DNA of 64,000 bases from PFJX01 sp964393825 (GCA_964393825.1 CAYMUY010000010.1:38608-102607); one strand, 5' to 3'. Counted from the stretch's first letter, positions 24,174-33,417 are shown. The notes: a model not told the origin generated them from the letters alone. Made by a program: numbers and translations.

Positions 24174-25205
24174 TCACCCCAGTTGCCTGATGATGCTCGG
24201 GCCGATGAAGTTGGCCAGCGGCAAGGGCAGGCGCTGCCATGCCTTGATGAACAACTTGTACTTGGGGTTGTTGGGGTTATTCTCCGGCACGGCGGCGGCG
24301 CGCACCAGGTGATAACCGTAATGCAGGGGCTGCGGCTCGAAACCCCAGTTGTGCTTGAAATCCCAGGAGCCGGTGCCCTTCTTGCTGCGCCCGAAATCGA
24401 ACAGCCGGATGCCTCTTTCCACCGCCAGCCGCATCACTTCCCAGTACATGAAGTCGCTGCCGGCGAGCGCGCGTGCCGAGGCGGTGATGCCGGCGAAATA
24501 GGGCCACACCTCGTCGCGGAAATAGAAGTTCATGACACAGCACACCACCTTGTCGTCCTGGGTGACCGTGACGATATCGACGACGTCGCCGAACTCTTCC
24601 AGCAGCAACTGGAAATAGCGCCGGGGAAACACCGGAGTGCCCAGGCGGTGCCAGCTTTCGCAGAAGGCAGGGTAGAAACGGGCGAGATCGTGGTCGACCT
24701 CGCTCTTGAGGCCGGCCTTGATGCCCTTGCGCACCATCGCCCGCTGCTTGCGCGGGATGGCCAGCATGTTCTTCTCGACTTCGGGGTCAAGCGGCTTGCG
24801 GAAGGTGGCGTAGAGATCCGTGCCGGGCCAGTCGGGATGTGCCGGTGCGTCCCGGTCACGGTATTCCAGATGCCCCACCCCCAGTTTATCGGCGAGCGCG
24901 CGCGCGGCCAGGTCGAGGGCGGCGGCGGCTTCAGCGCCATCGGCGAGAATGCCGCCGTAGACGGAGTAAGGCATGGAAATCAGGGTGTGGCCGAACAGCC
25001 GGCTGCGCACCTCGCCGAGCGGCAGCACACCCTCGATGCGCCCCTCCCGCTCCGCCAGGAGGAAGTGGCAGGGTTGCCGCATGGATTCCTCGATCACCCG
25101 CCGCCAGCCGAAACGGTGGAAGAAGGTGCCGGCGGGCGCAGCCAATACGTAGGCATCCCAGGCAGCGGCGTCATCGGCGCCGGCAATTCTGACGCTCAGG
25201 CTCAT
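24174..25205 (-). CDS. FemAB-related protein, XrtA/PEP-CTERM system (TIGR03019 type)
   Basis: A 343-residue GNAT-fold protein of the FemAB/PEP-CTERM-associated family. FFHRFGWRRVIEES near residue 30 and RLFDFGRSKKGTGSWDFKHN near residue 290 are typical. FemAB proteins move an aminoacyl group from a tRNA to an acceptor; in exosortase loci the real donor and acceptor are not established. The frame is open to 25535 but ATG 25205 makes an ATGA overlap with the deacetylase gene and gives the family N-terminus MSLSVRIAGADDAAAWDAYV. Confidence 0.9.
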   Translation of the reverse strand: MSLSVRIAGADDAAAWDAYVLAAPAGTFFHRFGWRRVIEESMRQPCHFLLAEREGRIEGVLPLGEVRSRLFGHTLISMPYSVYGGILADGAEAAAALDLAARALADKLGVGHLEYRDRDAPAHPDWPGTDLYATFRKPLDPEVEKNMLAIPRKQRAMVRKGIKAGLKSEVDHDLARFYPAFCESWHRLGTPVFPRRYFQLLLEEFGDVVDIVTVTQDDKVVCCVMNFYFRDEVWPYFAGITASARALAGSDFMYWEVMRLAVERGIRLFDFGRSKKGTGSWDFKHNWGFEPQPLHYGYHLVRAAAVPENNPNNPKYKLFIKAWQRLPLPLANFIGPSIIRQLG

Positions 25206-26050
25206 GCTGCCAACTCGTCCGCGTAGACCTGATCGGCGCGACCCCAGGAGAAGTCGGTGAGGAGTCGGTCGAGCTTGGCTTCCATGCGATTCAGGTGAAC
25301 GTAATGGCGGAAACGGCTCTTCAATGGGGCGCCGGCCACGCGCGGCTGACCCGGGTCGACTTCCCAGGGATGGAAATAGAACATGGCGGGACGTCTCTCG
25401 AGACGGTTGACGCGACCGATCAACCAGCGCGAAGCGGCATAGGGCAGCAGGCGGAAATAACCGCCGCCCGCCGCCGGCAGATTGCGTCCAGCCAGGGAAA
25501 CGGTGGTGGGCGGCATTTCCAGCAAGGCCGGGCAACTTGCCGGCCGATAAGGGAAGCGCGGCGCCTCGGGCATGCCGTAATGATCGTGGGCGATCGGATA
25601 GATGCTGGAACTGTAGCGATAGCCGGCTTCCGCCAGCACGTCCAGCGCCCAGAGATTGCTGCCGCCGATGGAAAAGCTGGGGGCACGGTAACCGGTGACC
25701 GGCGTGCCGACCAGGTCTTCCAGCAATAGCCTGGCGCGGACCACGTCTTCCCGGAATTCGGCCGGGGTCAGGTCAGTGACCCGCTGGTGGCCGTAGCCGT
25801 GGCTGGCGACTTCATGACCGGCGGCGTCGATGGCACGGACCACGCCGGGATAGCGTTCGGCGATCCACCCCAGGGTGAAGAAGGTCGCATGCAGGTCATG
25901 CCGGGCGAACAGCGCGAGGATGCGCTCGATGTTGGCTTCCACCCGGCAAGGCCACTGTTCCCAGGCATTCCGGGAAATGGTGTGTTCGAAGGCGCCGACC
26001 TGGAAATAGTCTTCCACGTCGACGCTCATGACATTGATGATGTCCCTCAT
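25202..26050 (-). CDS. XrtA-associated polysaccharide deacetylase (TIGR03006 type)
   Basis: A 282-residue NodB-type carbohydrate esterase. The metal-site Asp is in SVDVEDYFQ (about 9-17) and the two His ligands are in HEVASHGYGH (about 78-87). HATFFTLGWIAERYPG and TGYRAPSFSI are family motifs, and the C-terminal MFYFHPWEVDPGQPR belongs to the DUF3473 extension found in the exosortase-linked branch. There is no signal peptide. It probably removes N-acetyl groups from the polysaccharide or its precursor. Overlaps the wecB stop by four bases. Confidence 0.92.
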   Translation of the reverse strand: MRDIINVMSVDVEDYFQVGAFEHTISRNAWEQWPCRVEANIERILALFARHDLHATFFTLGWIAERYPGVVRAIDAAGHEVASHGYGHQRVTDLTPAEFREDVVRARLLLEDLVGTPVTGYRAPSFSIGGSNLWALDVLAEAGYRYSSSIYPIAHDHYGMPEAPRFPYRPASCPALLEMPPTTVSLAGRNLPAAGGGYFRLLPYAASRWLIGRVNRLERRPAMFYFHPWEVDPGQPRVAGAPLKSRFRHYVHLNRMEAKLDRLLTDFSWGRADQVYADELAA

Positions 26051-27144
26051 ACGGGATGATCAAGCCAGCCACGCAGGTGCTCTGCGATGCGCAGGGCGGC
26101 GTGGCCATCCCAGTACTCCGGAATGCGTCCGCGCTTGCCACCGTGGTCGCGGATCTCACGGAAGCAGGCCAGGATCGCCTCCGGATGCGGACCGGTCAGG
26201 GTATTGGTGCCTTCCGCGATGGTGATCGGGCGCTCGGTGTTCTCGCGCACGGTGATGCAGGGCACGCCCAGGGCCGTGGTTTCTTCCTGCAGCCCGCCCG
26301 AGTCGGTGATGACCAGGGTGGCGTCGCGCATCAGGCCGAGCATTTCCAGATACCCCTGTGGCGGCAGCAAGCGCATGCCCGGTCGCATCAACAAGTCGCC
26401 GAGGCCATGACGTTCGGCCGCCGCGCGGGTGCGCGGATGAATGGGAAAGACCACATCGATTTCCTCGGCGATGCGGCCCAGTGTGTCCAGGAGGCGGCGC
26501 AGGACACCCGCATCATCGACATTGGACGGGCGATGCAGGGTCACCACGGCGTAACCGCGCTCGGGTTTGCCACCCAGGGTGGTGGCCACCGGCACGGCCC
26601 GCTCGAGGTGCGCGCGCAGGGTGTCGATCATAACGTTGCCGGCGAACTGGACGCGCGACTCGGCGATGCCTTCGCGCAGCAGGTTGGCCAGGGCCGACCG
26701 TTCGGTGGTGTAGAGCAGGTCGGAGAGCTGGTCGGTCAGCACCCGGTTGATCTCCTCCGGCATGCCGCGGTCGTTGCTGCGCAGGCCGGCTTCCACATGA
26801 ATCACCTTGACCCCTTTCTTGGCCGCCACCAGGGCGCAGGCGATGGTGGAGTTCACATCGCCGACCACCAGCACCGCGCGCGGCTGCTCGGCGTCAAGCA
26901 CCGGCTCGAAGGCGCGCATGATGTCCGCGGTCTGCACGGCATGGCTGGCCGAGCCCACTTCCAGGTTGACGTCCGGGCGAGGGATGCTGAGCTGGGTGAA
27001 GAAACTGTCGCTCATGGCAGGGTCGTAATGCTGACCGGTGTGCACCAGCTTCGCGACGATCCCCCGTGCCTTGAAGGCGGCCATGATCGGGGCGATCTTC
27101 ATGAAATTGGGCCGCGCCCCCACCACGCAGAGGATTTCCGTCAT
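26047..27144 (-). CDS. wecB: UDP-N-acetylglucosamine 2-epimerase (non-hydrolysing)
   Basis: Interconverts UDP-GlcNAc and UDP-ManNAc, supplying a precursor for the exopolysaccharide. The 365-residue protein has the full family pattern: VVGARPNFMKIAPI, HTGQHYDPAMSD, HVEAGLRSNDRGMPEE with NRVLTDQLSDLLY, and TDSGGLQEETTALGVPC. It overlaps the downstream deacetylase start and the upstream ATPase stop, so it is part of the same transcript. Confidence 0.96.
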   Translation of the reverse strand: MTEILCVVGARPNFMKIAPIMAAFKARGIVAKLVHTGQHYDPAMSDSFFTQLSIPRPDVNLEVGSASHAVQTADIMRAFEPVLDAEQPRAVLVVGDVNSTIACALVAAKKGVKVIHVEAGLRSNDRGMPEEINRVLTDQLSDLLYTTERSALANLLREGIAESRVQFAGNVMIDTLRAHLERAVPVATTLGGKPERGYAVVTLHRPSNVDDAGVLRRLLDTLGRIAEEIDVVFPIHPRTRAAAERHGLGDLLMRPGMRLLPPQGYLEMLGLMRDATLVITDSGGLQEETTALGVPCITVRENTERPITIAEGTNTLTGPHPEAILACFREIRDHGGKRGRIPEYWDGHAALRIAEHLRGWLDHPV

Positions 27145-28160
27145 TCGTTTTCCTTGCCGGCGGTGGTGGCGTAGAGCACCTTGCGGACCAGGGGAATGAG
27201 GCGATTGATGGAGCGCTCGATCGCGACCAGGCGCATCTCGATGTCTTCCGGGAGCATCTGCGCCGACGACGACTGCGGCGTTGTCGCGGCGAGCGCGCGT
27301 GGCGCCGGCTCGGGCATGGCCGCCGCCACTTCGCCGGGTTCCTGATGATGGACTTCCTGGCGCAGGTCGCTGATGACCTCCTGCACCGCGTTGCCGTCGA
27401 TGTGGGGCCGTTCTTCCAGATAGCCGAACAGCAGGATGCGGTCACACAGCGTGTTGATCCGCCGGGGCACGCCATCGGTGAACTTGTGAATCACCTCGAA
27501 GGCGTCCTCGGAAAAGGAGGGCGAGCCTTGCCAGCCGACCGTGGTCAGCCGGTGCAGGATGTATTGCGTGGTTTCGGCGCGGTCCAGCGGCCCGAGGTGG
27601 TACGAGGCGATGACCCGCTGCCGCAGTTGCAGCATCTCCGGGCTCTGCAGGGTGTTGCGGAACTCCGGCTGGCCGAGGAGGAAAGACTGCAACAGCGGTT
27701 TGTCGCCCTCGTGGAAGTTCGACAGCATGCGCAGCTCTTCCACTGCCCGGTGATTCAGGTTCTGTGCTTCGTCGACGATGAGCAGTGGGCGCTGGCCCTG
27801 GCGCACCGCCATGCGCAGGTAATCCTCCAGACTCTTCAGTACCGCCGACTTGGTGGTGCCCTCGGCGTGCAGGCCGAAAGCCGCAGCAATGCTACGCAGG
27901 GCATCGTCGGCGTCGAGCTGGGTGCTGACCAGCTGGGCGATCAGGTAGGAACCATTCTCCAGCTTGCGCAGCAGGCTTTTCGCCAGCGTGGTCTTGCCGG
28001 CGCCGACATCGCCGGTGATGACGATGAACCCCTCGCCCAGTGACAGACCGTACTCCAGGTAAGCGAAGGCGCGTTTGTGACCACGGCTGGCGAAGAAGAA
28101 TCGGGGGTCGGGATTGAGCTGGAACGGCTTGTCCCGAAGATGATAGTAACTCTCGTACAT
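27141..28160 (-). CDS. XrtA/PEP-CTERM-associated AAA ATPase (TIGR03015 type)
   Basis: A 339-residue ATPase related to ExeA/GspA. It begins MYESYYHLRDKPFQLNPDPR, the family hallmark, with Walker A GDVGAGKT at 50-57 and Walker B LLIVDEAQ at about 126-133. After about residue 270 the chain becomes Pro/Ala-rich, then a short helix. It is thought to help assemble or energise polysaccharide export. The start is 7 bases from the upstream stop without a strong ribosome binding site, suggesting coupled translation. Confidence 0.94.
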   Translation of the reverse strand: MYESYYHLRDKPFQLNPDPRFFFASRGHKRAFAYLEYGLSLGEGFIVITGDVGAGKTTLAKSLLRKLENGSYLIAQLVSTQLDADDALRSIAAAFGLHAEGTTKSAVLKSLEDYLRMAVRQGQRPLLIVDEAQNLNHRAVEELRMLSNFHEGDKPLLQSFLLGQPEFRNTLQSPEMLQLRQRVIASYHLGPLDRAETTQYILHRLTTVGWQGSPSFSEDAFEVIHKFTDGVPRRINTLCDRILLFGYLEERPHIDGNAVQEVISDLRQEVHHQEPGEVAAAMPEPAPRALAATTPQSSSAQMLPEDIEMRLVAIERSINRLIPLVRKVLYATTAGKENE

Positions 28161-28167
28161 GGCGGGC

Positions 28168-29856
28168 TCAGAAGGTCATGCCAAGTTGGGCGCTGACGGT
28201 GTTTTCCTCGATCTTGCCGATGACGCCATTACCGGCTTGCTCGGTATGGCGGGCGTTGAACATGCTGCTGACACGCGGGCTGATCTGGTGGGTCAGCGAC
28301 CAGTTGACCGACCAGCTGTCGCTATCCCGGGTGGCGTCTGCCGCCGTGCTCCAGGTGGTGGTCAGGGCCGTCCTGGTCCGCCCGGACAGTGGCTTCGACC
28401 AGCTGACGCTGAATGCGGTCTGCTTGTCCGCGCCACCAGCAGCCGTGCCAAGATACTGACGCTGGCTCTGGTTGAGGGTGAACGCGAACGCACTCTTGCC
28501 CAGCGAGTAATTGACAGTGCCCGCCCACGTCTTGCTGTAGGTGGTCTGGTTGAGCAATTCCGTATAGACGCCAGGCACCCCCACGACGGAACAGCCATCC
28601 GCGATCACCTCGCCCTCGAGCACCGGTTTGTAGACGCCGTCACCGCAGGTGTAGAAGGGAAAATACACCGATTGATTCAGCTGCTGCGAGGCATCCACCA
28701 CATTCTCCGAATAGCGCAGCCCGAGCACGGCCCGCCTGATCCGATGATTGAGGTTCAACGCATAAGCGGTATACCCGTAGGCGGACAAGCCGTTGGTCGC
28801 CGTGTCGACGCCGAACGCGTTGCTGTCGTAGTTTTTCTGCGCCGAAGCGGACAGGCTGGTCAGCGCGTCGGGCGTCCAGTCCGCGGAGAGCCCATAGGAG
28901 GGGGAATCGTTGCGACGACCGGCCGTCGCGCCGAGATTGAGCTTTCGCGACGGCTGCCAGCTGGCGCTCAGGCTGTAGGCCTCTTTGCCGCTGTTCTGCC
29001 CGGCCGTGGCGGTCAGGCCCAGGTAATTCGTCGGCGCCCAGTAGACGCCCGCGCTCAGATAGTCGCCGCCCCGCCCCTGCAAGGTGGTGACGCCCTTGCT
29101 GTTGTTGCTGCCGCCCGCCAGGAACACCCGCGTCCGGTCGACCACAGCGTAGCCGATGTTGTAGCTACCGCTCTCGAACTCCGAGTTGACCACGCCCCGG
29201 GCATCGCCCGTGCTGCGACTGTAGCTGCCGGAATAGGTCAGCCGTTCCGGCCTCGGGCCATTGCGCAGGGCCACATTCATTGCCCGGCTGGTGCTGGTAT
29301 TCAGCGAGGCCGAATCGGAACTGGCGTAGTTCAGGTTCAGGCTGGCATCGGCGATGAGCCGGCGATCGAACAATTCGTTATGCAGGCTCGGGGTCAACGA
29401 GACCGTCCGGGTCTCGGCCCTGTTCGCCACGGTATTGTAGAAATCGGAGGAGGTCGGCAGGAACTGTGATGCGTACTGCTGCCCCACGCGCGCATTCCCC
29501 ACCACCTTGAAGACACCCGTGATGGGTTCGAGTCGCATGCCGGCATTGAAGTCGTGGGTCAGGTCGTTCCTGCCGCTGTCATAGAGCAGGTCGTTCAGGG
29601 TGTAGGCCAGGTTGACATCCCCGCGCTTCCCGCGTCGGCTCATGCCGATGCTCGGCGACACCTGCGTGATGAAGGCGGATTGGGCCCCCGTCGCCACCAG
29701 GGAAAGGTTGTCCGTATACCGCTCCGACAGGTTGAGTCCAGTCGTGACCTTCCAGTCGCTCGCCGCGCAGGCCACCCCCGGCGCCAACCCGAGCAGCAGC
29801 CAGAATCGCGGGGAAAAAGAGTTATTGCTCAGGTGCGTACTCGCCATAGCCGCCAT
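28168..29856 (-). CDS. XrtA/PEP-CTERM-associated outer membrane beta-barrel protein (TIGR03016 type)
   Basis: A 562-residue protein with a signal peptide (hydrophobic core FWLLLGLAPGVACA around 18-31, cut near AASDW). It then has many alternating, aromatic-rich beta strands and a C-terminal Phe (QLGMTF), the usual signal for outer-membrane assembly. It is likely the outer-membrane porin of the EPS machine, like the families found between tyrosine kinase and ATPase genes in XrtA loci. Starts at 29856 and 29847 are both possible; both lie within the end of the kinase gene (35- or 26-base overlap). Confidence 0.88.
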   Translation of the reverse strand: MAAMASTHLSNNSFSPRFWLLLGLAPGVACAASDWKVTTGLNLSERYTDNLSLVATGAQSAFITQVSPSIGMSRRGKRGDVNLAYTLNDLLYDSGRNDLTHDFNAGMRLEPITGVFKVVGNARVGQQYASQFLPTSSDFYNTVANRAETRTVSLTPSLHNELFDRRLIADASLNLNYASSDSASLNTSTSRAMNVALRNGPRPERLTYSGSYSRSTGDARGVVNSEFESGSYNIGYAVVDRTRVFLAGGSNNSKGVTTLQGRGGDYLSAGVYWAPTNYLGLTATAGQNSGKEAYSLSASWQPSRKLNLGATAGRRNDSPSYGLSADWTPDALTSLSASAQKNYDSNAFGVDTATNGLSAYGYTAYALNLNHRIRRAVLGLRYSENVVDASQQLNQSVYFPFYTCGDGVYKPVLEGEVIADGCSVVGVPGVYTELLNQTTYSKTWAGTVNYSLGKSAFAFTLNQSQRQYLGTAAGGADKQTAFSVSWSKPLSGRTRTALTTTWSTAADATRDSDSWSVNWSLTHQISPRVSSMFNARHTEQAGNGVIGKIEENTVSAQLGMTF

Positions 29857-30784
29857 AACCGTAGCCGTAGCCGTAATCCCCCGCGCTCCCCCCGGAAGCG
29901 AACTTGTTCAGCACAAGGCCGACATTCTCACAATCCGCGATGTGCGCGAGCGCATCGGTGATCGCATCCTGCGGGGTCCGCTCCGCCTCCACGACAAACA
30001 CGATCTGACCCATGTAGGTGGCCAGCACTGAGGCCTCGCTGGTGGAAAGCAGCGGCGGCGAATCGAAGATCACGATCCGGTCCGGATAACGGCTTGCGAT
30101 ATCGCGCACGAAGTACTTCATGGATGAGCTCGCCAGCAGTTCGGTCGCGTGCGTGATGCTTTCGCCCGCCGGCAATACCGTGAGCTTGGCGATATTGGTC
30201 TTGATCAGCACATCGGACAAAGGCAGGTTCGGATCCTGCAACACGTCGATCAGGCCGCGTTTCGACTTGAGCCCCAGGTATCGCATGACCGAGGACTTCG
30301 ACACATCGGCGTCGATCAGCAGCACGGTGTGCTCCAGTTCGGTGGCCATGCTGATCGCCAGGCTGATGGCGGTGAAAGTCTTGCCCTCGCCGGGAAGTGA
30401 ACTGGTCACCATGATCAGGTTGCCGTTAGGGACCCGCTCGACCCCGCCATGACCGAAGGCATTGGCGAGGAGCGGACGCTTGATCAGGCGGTATTCCTCC
30501 GTGATCTTGGTGCGCCCGGAATCCGGCGTGACCGCGCCCATCTTCCGGAGTCGCTCGATGTCGATCACGCCATGCTGGCTGCCGATGACCGTCGCCGGTC
30601 CATCGTCTTCAATCTGCATGCGGACGGGACGTTTCCTCGGTTGTTCGAACGACTCCTCGATCCGGTTGATCGACTCCTCGATCAGATTGCGACTCTGCCC
30701 AACTGGCTCCTGCCCGACCGGGCCCGGGGCGCCGGGGGGCTGGGTCCTGGTGATCTTTCCGGCCGCTCGCTCGATGATGCTCAT
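29822..30784 (-). CDS. XrtA-associated tyrosine autokinase (TIGR03018 type)
   Basis: A 320-residue BY-kinase (CpsD/Wzc C-domain type). Walker A SSLPGEGKTF is at about 128-137, A' motif VLLIDADVSKSS near 152-163, and the Walker B-like VIFDSPPLL near 242. The last 20 residues are Gly/Tyr-rich (GDYGYGYGYGGYGEY), the cluster expected to be autophosphorylated in control of chain length with the adjacent Wzz protein. Start at 30784 is set by GAGGAGG 4-5 bases upstream; the frame itself opens earlier, at 30874. Confidence 0.94.
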   Translation of the reverse strand: MSIIERAAGKITRTQPPGAPGPVGQEPVGQSRNLIEESINRIEESFEQPRKRPVRMQIEDDGPATVIGSQHGVIDIERLRKMGAVTPDSGRTKITEEYRLIKRPLLANAFGHGGVERVPNGNLIMVTSSLPGEGKTFTAISLAISMATELEHTVLLIDADVSKSSVMRYLGLKSKRGLIDVLQDPNLPLSDVLIKTNIAKLTVLPAGESITHATELLASSSMKYFVRDIASRYPDRIVIFDSPPLLSTSEASVLATYMGQIVFVVEAERTPQDAITDALAHIADCENVGLVLNKFASGGSAGDYGYGYGYGGYGEYAPEQ

Positions 30785-30797
30785 ACCATCCTCCTCA

Positions 30798-32333
30798 TCA
30801 GGCCGCGGGTGAAAGCAGCAGGTAATAGACGATCTGCCCCAGATAGACGACGAACAAGGCGCCCGTGGCGGCAAAGTAGACGTAGTTGAACCTGCGGGCG
30901 CGGAGGCGCATCTCGTCGGTCTGGATCATGCTGATCGCGCCGAGCAACGGCAACTCGGTCAGCTCGGTCAACTGGCGGCGACTGACCACGGTGGGCCGCA
31001 ACTGGCCGAGCAGGAACGCCAGCACGACCCCGATCGCGACGCCGCCGAAGGGCGCCAGCGTGACCAGGAAGGGACGGTTCGGCCACACCGGCTTGCCATC
31101 CACGCGCGGCGGATCGATGACCCGGAAATCAACGGTATCGGTCTTGGTTTCCACCTCGCTGGTGAGCGCGGCGGTTTCGCGCCGGTCGAGCAACGCGGCA
31201 AAGTTCTTCTGGTACACCCCATAATCGCGCATCAACTGCGTGTACTCGCCCTCGATCCGCGGCACCATGTCCACCGTGCGATACAGATCCGATTTCTTGC
31301 GGTTGAGCTGATCCACCCGCGACTTGAGCATGGCGACGTTGGCCCCTGCCTCCGCGATGGCGATGGTCAACTGCTGATAGATCGGGTTTTGCGCCTTGAC
31401 CGTCTCCTTGCTCTGCTTGCTGGTCAAATCCTCTTCCTGTTTCTTCTGCTCCAACAGGCGGCTGATCAGCTTTTTCGTGCGCATGATCTCGGGATGCAGG
31501 TCCGTGTATTTCAGGCGCAGGTTGTCGATTTGCGACTGCAGGGCGGTAATGCGTGCATCCAGCGCCGTGGTGGTCGGCGTCACCGGTGACACCGCCACCA
31601 GGGTTTCTTCCTGGTCCGCCAGTTGCAACTCCAGTTGCCGCTTGCGATTCGTGGCCTCCGCCAACTCCTGCCGGGCCTGTTCCAACGCTTCCGAAATCTG
31701 GTTGTACTGGCCGTAGAAGCCGCCGGCGGTACCTGGCATGTTGCCGATATTGCGCCGCTTGAACTCCTCCAGTTCCTTTTCCTTCTCGAGCAGCTTCTCT
31801 TCGTAGTGCTGCAATTGATCATCAATGAATTTCTGGGATTTGGTCAGGTCCTGGCGGGTTCCACCCAGGCTGCTTTCCGTGAAGATGGTCAGCAAGGCCT
31901 GCACGACCCGCTTCGCCAGTTCCGGATTGGAATCCACAAAGGAAATCGAGTAGAGGTTGTCACCGCCACCACCAAGTTCGATCTTCGTCGCGAGACCGTT
32001 GTAGAGCGACTCCTGCTGCTGCGGGGTCTTCGCGCGCAAATCCAGGTCCGTCATGCGCGCCAGCTTTTCCAGGTTGGGGCGACTGACGATGGTGCGCGTC
32101 ATCATGGCGACCTGCTGCCCCGTGTTGGGCTGGATGGCCAAGCCCCCCAGCAATGGCTTCAGCATCGACTGGGTATCGACATACACGCGCGCCTGTGCCT
32201 TGTAGCGATTCTCCAGCGAATAGATCCACACCCAACTGACCATCGCCACCAGCCAGGCGACGATCAACACCAGCCAGCGGCGGCGCCAGACACTTCGGGC
32301 GTACCCGAGAAGCTGCTCAACGACAAGATTCAT
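30798..32333 (-). CDS. XrtA-associated polysaccharide chain length determinant (TIGR03007 type)
   Basis: A 511-residue Wzz/PCP protein of the inner membrane. One membrane helix lies at about 19-38 and another near the C-terminus (FAATGALFVVYLGQIVYYLL), with a third near 435-452. A long coiled-coil periplasmic section spans about 165-400. It lacks the fused kinase domain; the separate autokinase is encoded 13 bases downstream. A GAGGGT ribosome binding site precedes the start. The pair would set polymer length and co-operate in export. Confidence 0.94.
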   Translation of the reverse strand: MNLVVEQLLGYARSVWRRRWLVLIVAWLVAMVSWVWIYSLENRYKAQARVYVDTQSMLKPLLGGLAIQPNTGQQVAMMTRTIVSRPNLEKLARMTDLDLRAKTPQQQESLYNGLATKIELGGGGDNLYSISFVDSNPELAKRVVQALLTIFTESSLGGTRQDLTKSQKFIDDQLQHYEEKLLEKEKELEEFKRRNIGNMPGTAGGFYGQYNQISEALEQARQELAEATNRKRQLELQLADQEETLVAVSPVTPTTTALDARITALQSQIDNLRLKYTDLHPEIMRTKKLISRLLEQKKQEEDLTSKQSKETVKAQNPIYQQLTIAIAEAGANVAMLKSRVDQLNRKKSDLYRTVDMVPRIEGEYTQLMRDYGVYQKNFAALLDRRETAALTSEVETKTDTVDFRVIDPPRVDGKPVWPNRPFLVTLAPFGGVAIGVVLAFLLGQLRPTVVSRRQLTELTELPLLGAISMIQTDEMRLRARRFNYVYFAATGALFVVYLGQIVYYLLLSPAA

Positions 32334-32374
32334 GCCGCACCCTCATCGGACACCACCCCAGTAAAGCCCATCGT

Positions 32375-32983
32375 TCAGAACCAGCGTTCAGGAATGATCA
32401 GAACATCTCCTGGGCGCAATTCGACGTTAGCCGAAACATCCGCATCCTTGATCAGATCATCCAGCCGCACACCGAACTGTTGCGGCTTCCCGTCGACCAC
32501 ACGGAGGATGCTGGCGCGATTGCCGGCGGCGAAGTCGGTGATCCCACCCACGGCGATCATCAAGTCCAGCAAGGACATGTGCTCGCGATAGTTGAGCGTC
32601 TGCGGCTTGGTTGCCTGGCCCAGTACCCGGATCTGCTGGCTGAAGGGACCGACACCACCGCCCACGATCACGGTGACGATGGGATCCTGGATGTATTTGC
32701 CCAATACCTTTTCGATTTCCCGCGCCAATTGGGTCGGCGTCTTCCCGGTCGCGGGCATGTCTTCGACCAGGTTCATGGTCATCTTGCCATCGGGACGAAT
32801 GGGGAAGCTTCCGGATACCTCGGGGTTACCCCAGACGAACACATTGACGGAATCCCCCGGGCCGAGCAGATAGGTCCAATCGGAAGCGCCATCGGCCTTT
32901 GCCGGCGCGGGAGGATAAAGCGGTTTGCTGGCGCACGCCGACAGCAGGGACGCCAACAACAGTGGGAGCAGGATGCGATGCAT
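32375..32983 (-). CDS. XrtA-associated polysaccharide export lipoprotein (TIGR03027 type)
   Basis: A 202-residue Wza-family protein. The signal peptide ends in the lipobox LLSAC (Cys17), so it should be lipid-anchored. A polysaccharide export domain follows (YLLGPGDSVNVFVWGNPEVS, about 38-57), then SLBB-like repeats (IRVLGQATKPQTLNYRE, LRPGDVLIIPERWF). It is the first gene of the EPS block, with GAGGAA 5-6 bases before the ATG. At about 200 residues it is shorter than E. coli Wza, as usual for this branch. Confidence 0.95.
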   Translation of the reverse strand: MHRILLPLLLASLLSACASKPLYPPAPAKADGASDWTYLLGPGDSVNVFVWGNPEVSGSFPIRPDGKMTMNLVEDMPATGKTPTQLAREIEKVLGKYIQDPIVTVIVGGGVGPFSQQIRVLGQATKPQTLNYREHMSLLDLMIAVGGITDFAAGNRASILRVVDGKPQQFGVRLDDLIKDADVSANVELRPGDVLIIPERWF

Positions 32984-33015
32984 GGGGTTCCTCGCGATGG
33001 ATCACAAGCGTTCGG

Positions 33016-33043
33016 ATTATGCCACAGGACCTATTGCGGCCAA
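33016..33043 (-). promoter_or_regulatory. Candidate sigma-70 promoter of the EPS operon
   Basis: On the minus strand TTGGCC (complement of 33038-33043) and CATAAT (complement of 33016-33021) are separated by 16 bases, about 33 bases upstream of the export gene. The -10 box matches five of six consensus positions; the -35 is weaker. I looked for a sigma-54 box (TGGCAC then TTGC), as expected for PrsR control, and did not find a convincing one. Confidence 0.4.
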
Positions 33044-33073
33044 TTTTCAGAAAACCTGAATTGTGGGGCCGCA
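33035..33073. repeat. Imperfect inverted repeat over the EPS promoter -35 region
   Basis: TGCGGCCAATTTTCAG (33035-33050) is mirrored by CTGAATTGTGGGGCCGCA (33056-33073), giving TGCGGCC arms with an inner AATTNTCAG match. It overlaps the proposed -35 box, a usual operator position. It could equally be a transcript-level hairpin; no protein is known to bind it. Confidence 0.5.
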
Positions 33074-33165
33074 TTAAACGACATTTTCAACTCATGATGC
33101 ACGCCGGATCATGAACTCTCACCCGGAATGTCGTCGATCCAGCCTCTCTCCCCTATCGATGCGAC

Positions 33166-33417
33166 TCAGTCGAGCCAGCGCACCAGGTAATAAAGGCGAA
33201 ACCCCTCGGAAGATCGGGAAGGACCGGAAGCCACGGCGGCGTGGTATCCCTGCTCCGGCCTGGCCGCTGCGCGGGCGGCCTCCTCACCGGGATAGACGCT
33301 GACACAGGTTTCCGGGAACCGTTTGCGATTGCGCTGCGGCGTGAAGATCACCACATAGGCACTCTGGACCAGCGTCGACTCGGTATCGCTGACCAGCGCC
33401 GCGATCGCCTCGGCCAT
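33166..33417 (-). CDS. Hypothetical 83-aa protein
   Basis: A small protein, MAEAIAALVSDTESTLVQSA onward, ending FRLYYLVRWLD. No family recognised. The start overlaps the upstream stop (TGATG), so it is probably translated together with the gene at 33417-33710. Codon use resembles the neighbours. It has no signal peptide or membrane helix. Confidence 0.6.
   Translation of the reverse strand: MAEAIAALVSDTESTLVQSAYVVIFTPQRNRKRFPETCVSVYPGEEAARAAARPEQGYHAAVASGPSRSSEGFRLYYLVRWLD

Noticed and set aside
32984..33130. Sigma-54 promoter for the EPS operon
   Set aside because: A TGGCAT occurs but no TTGC-like -12 element at the right distance follows.
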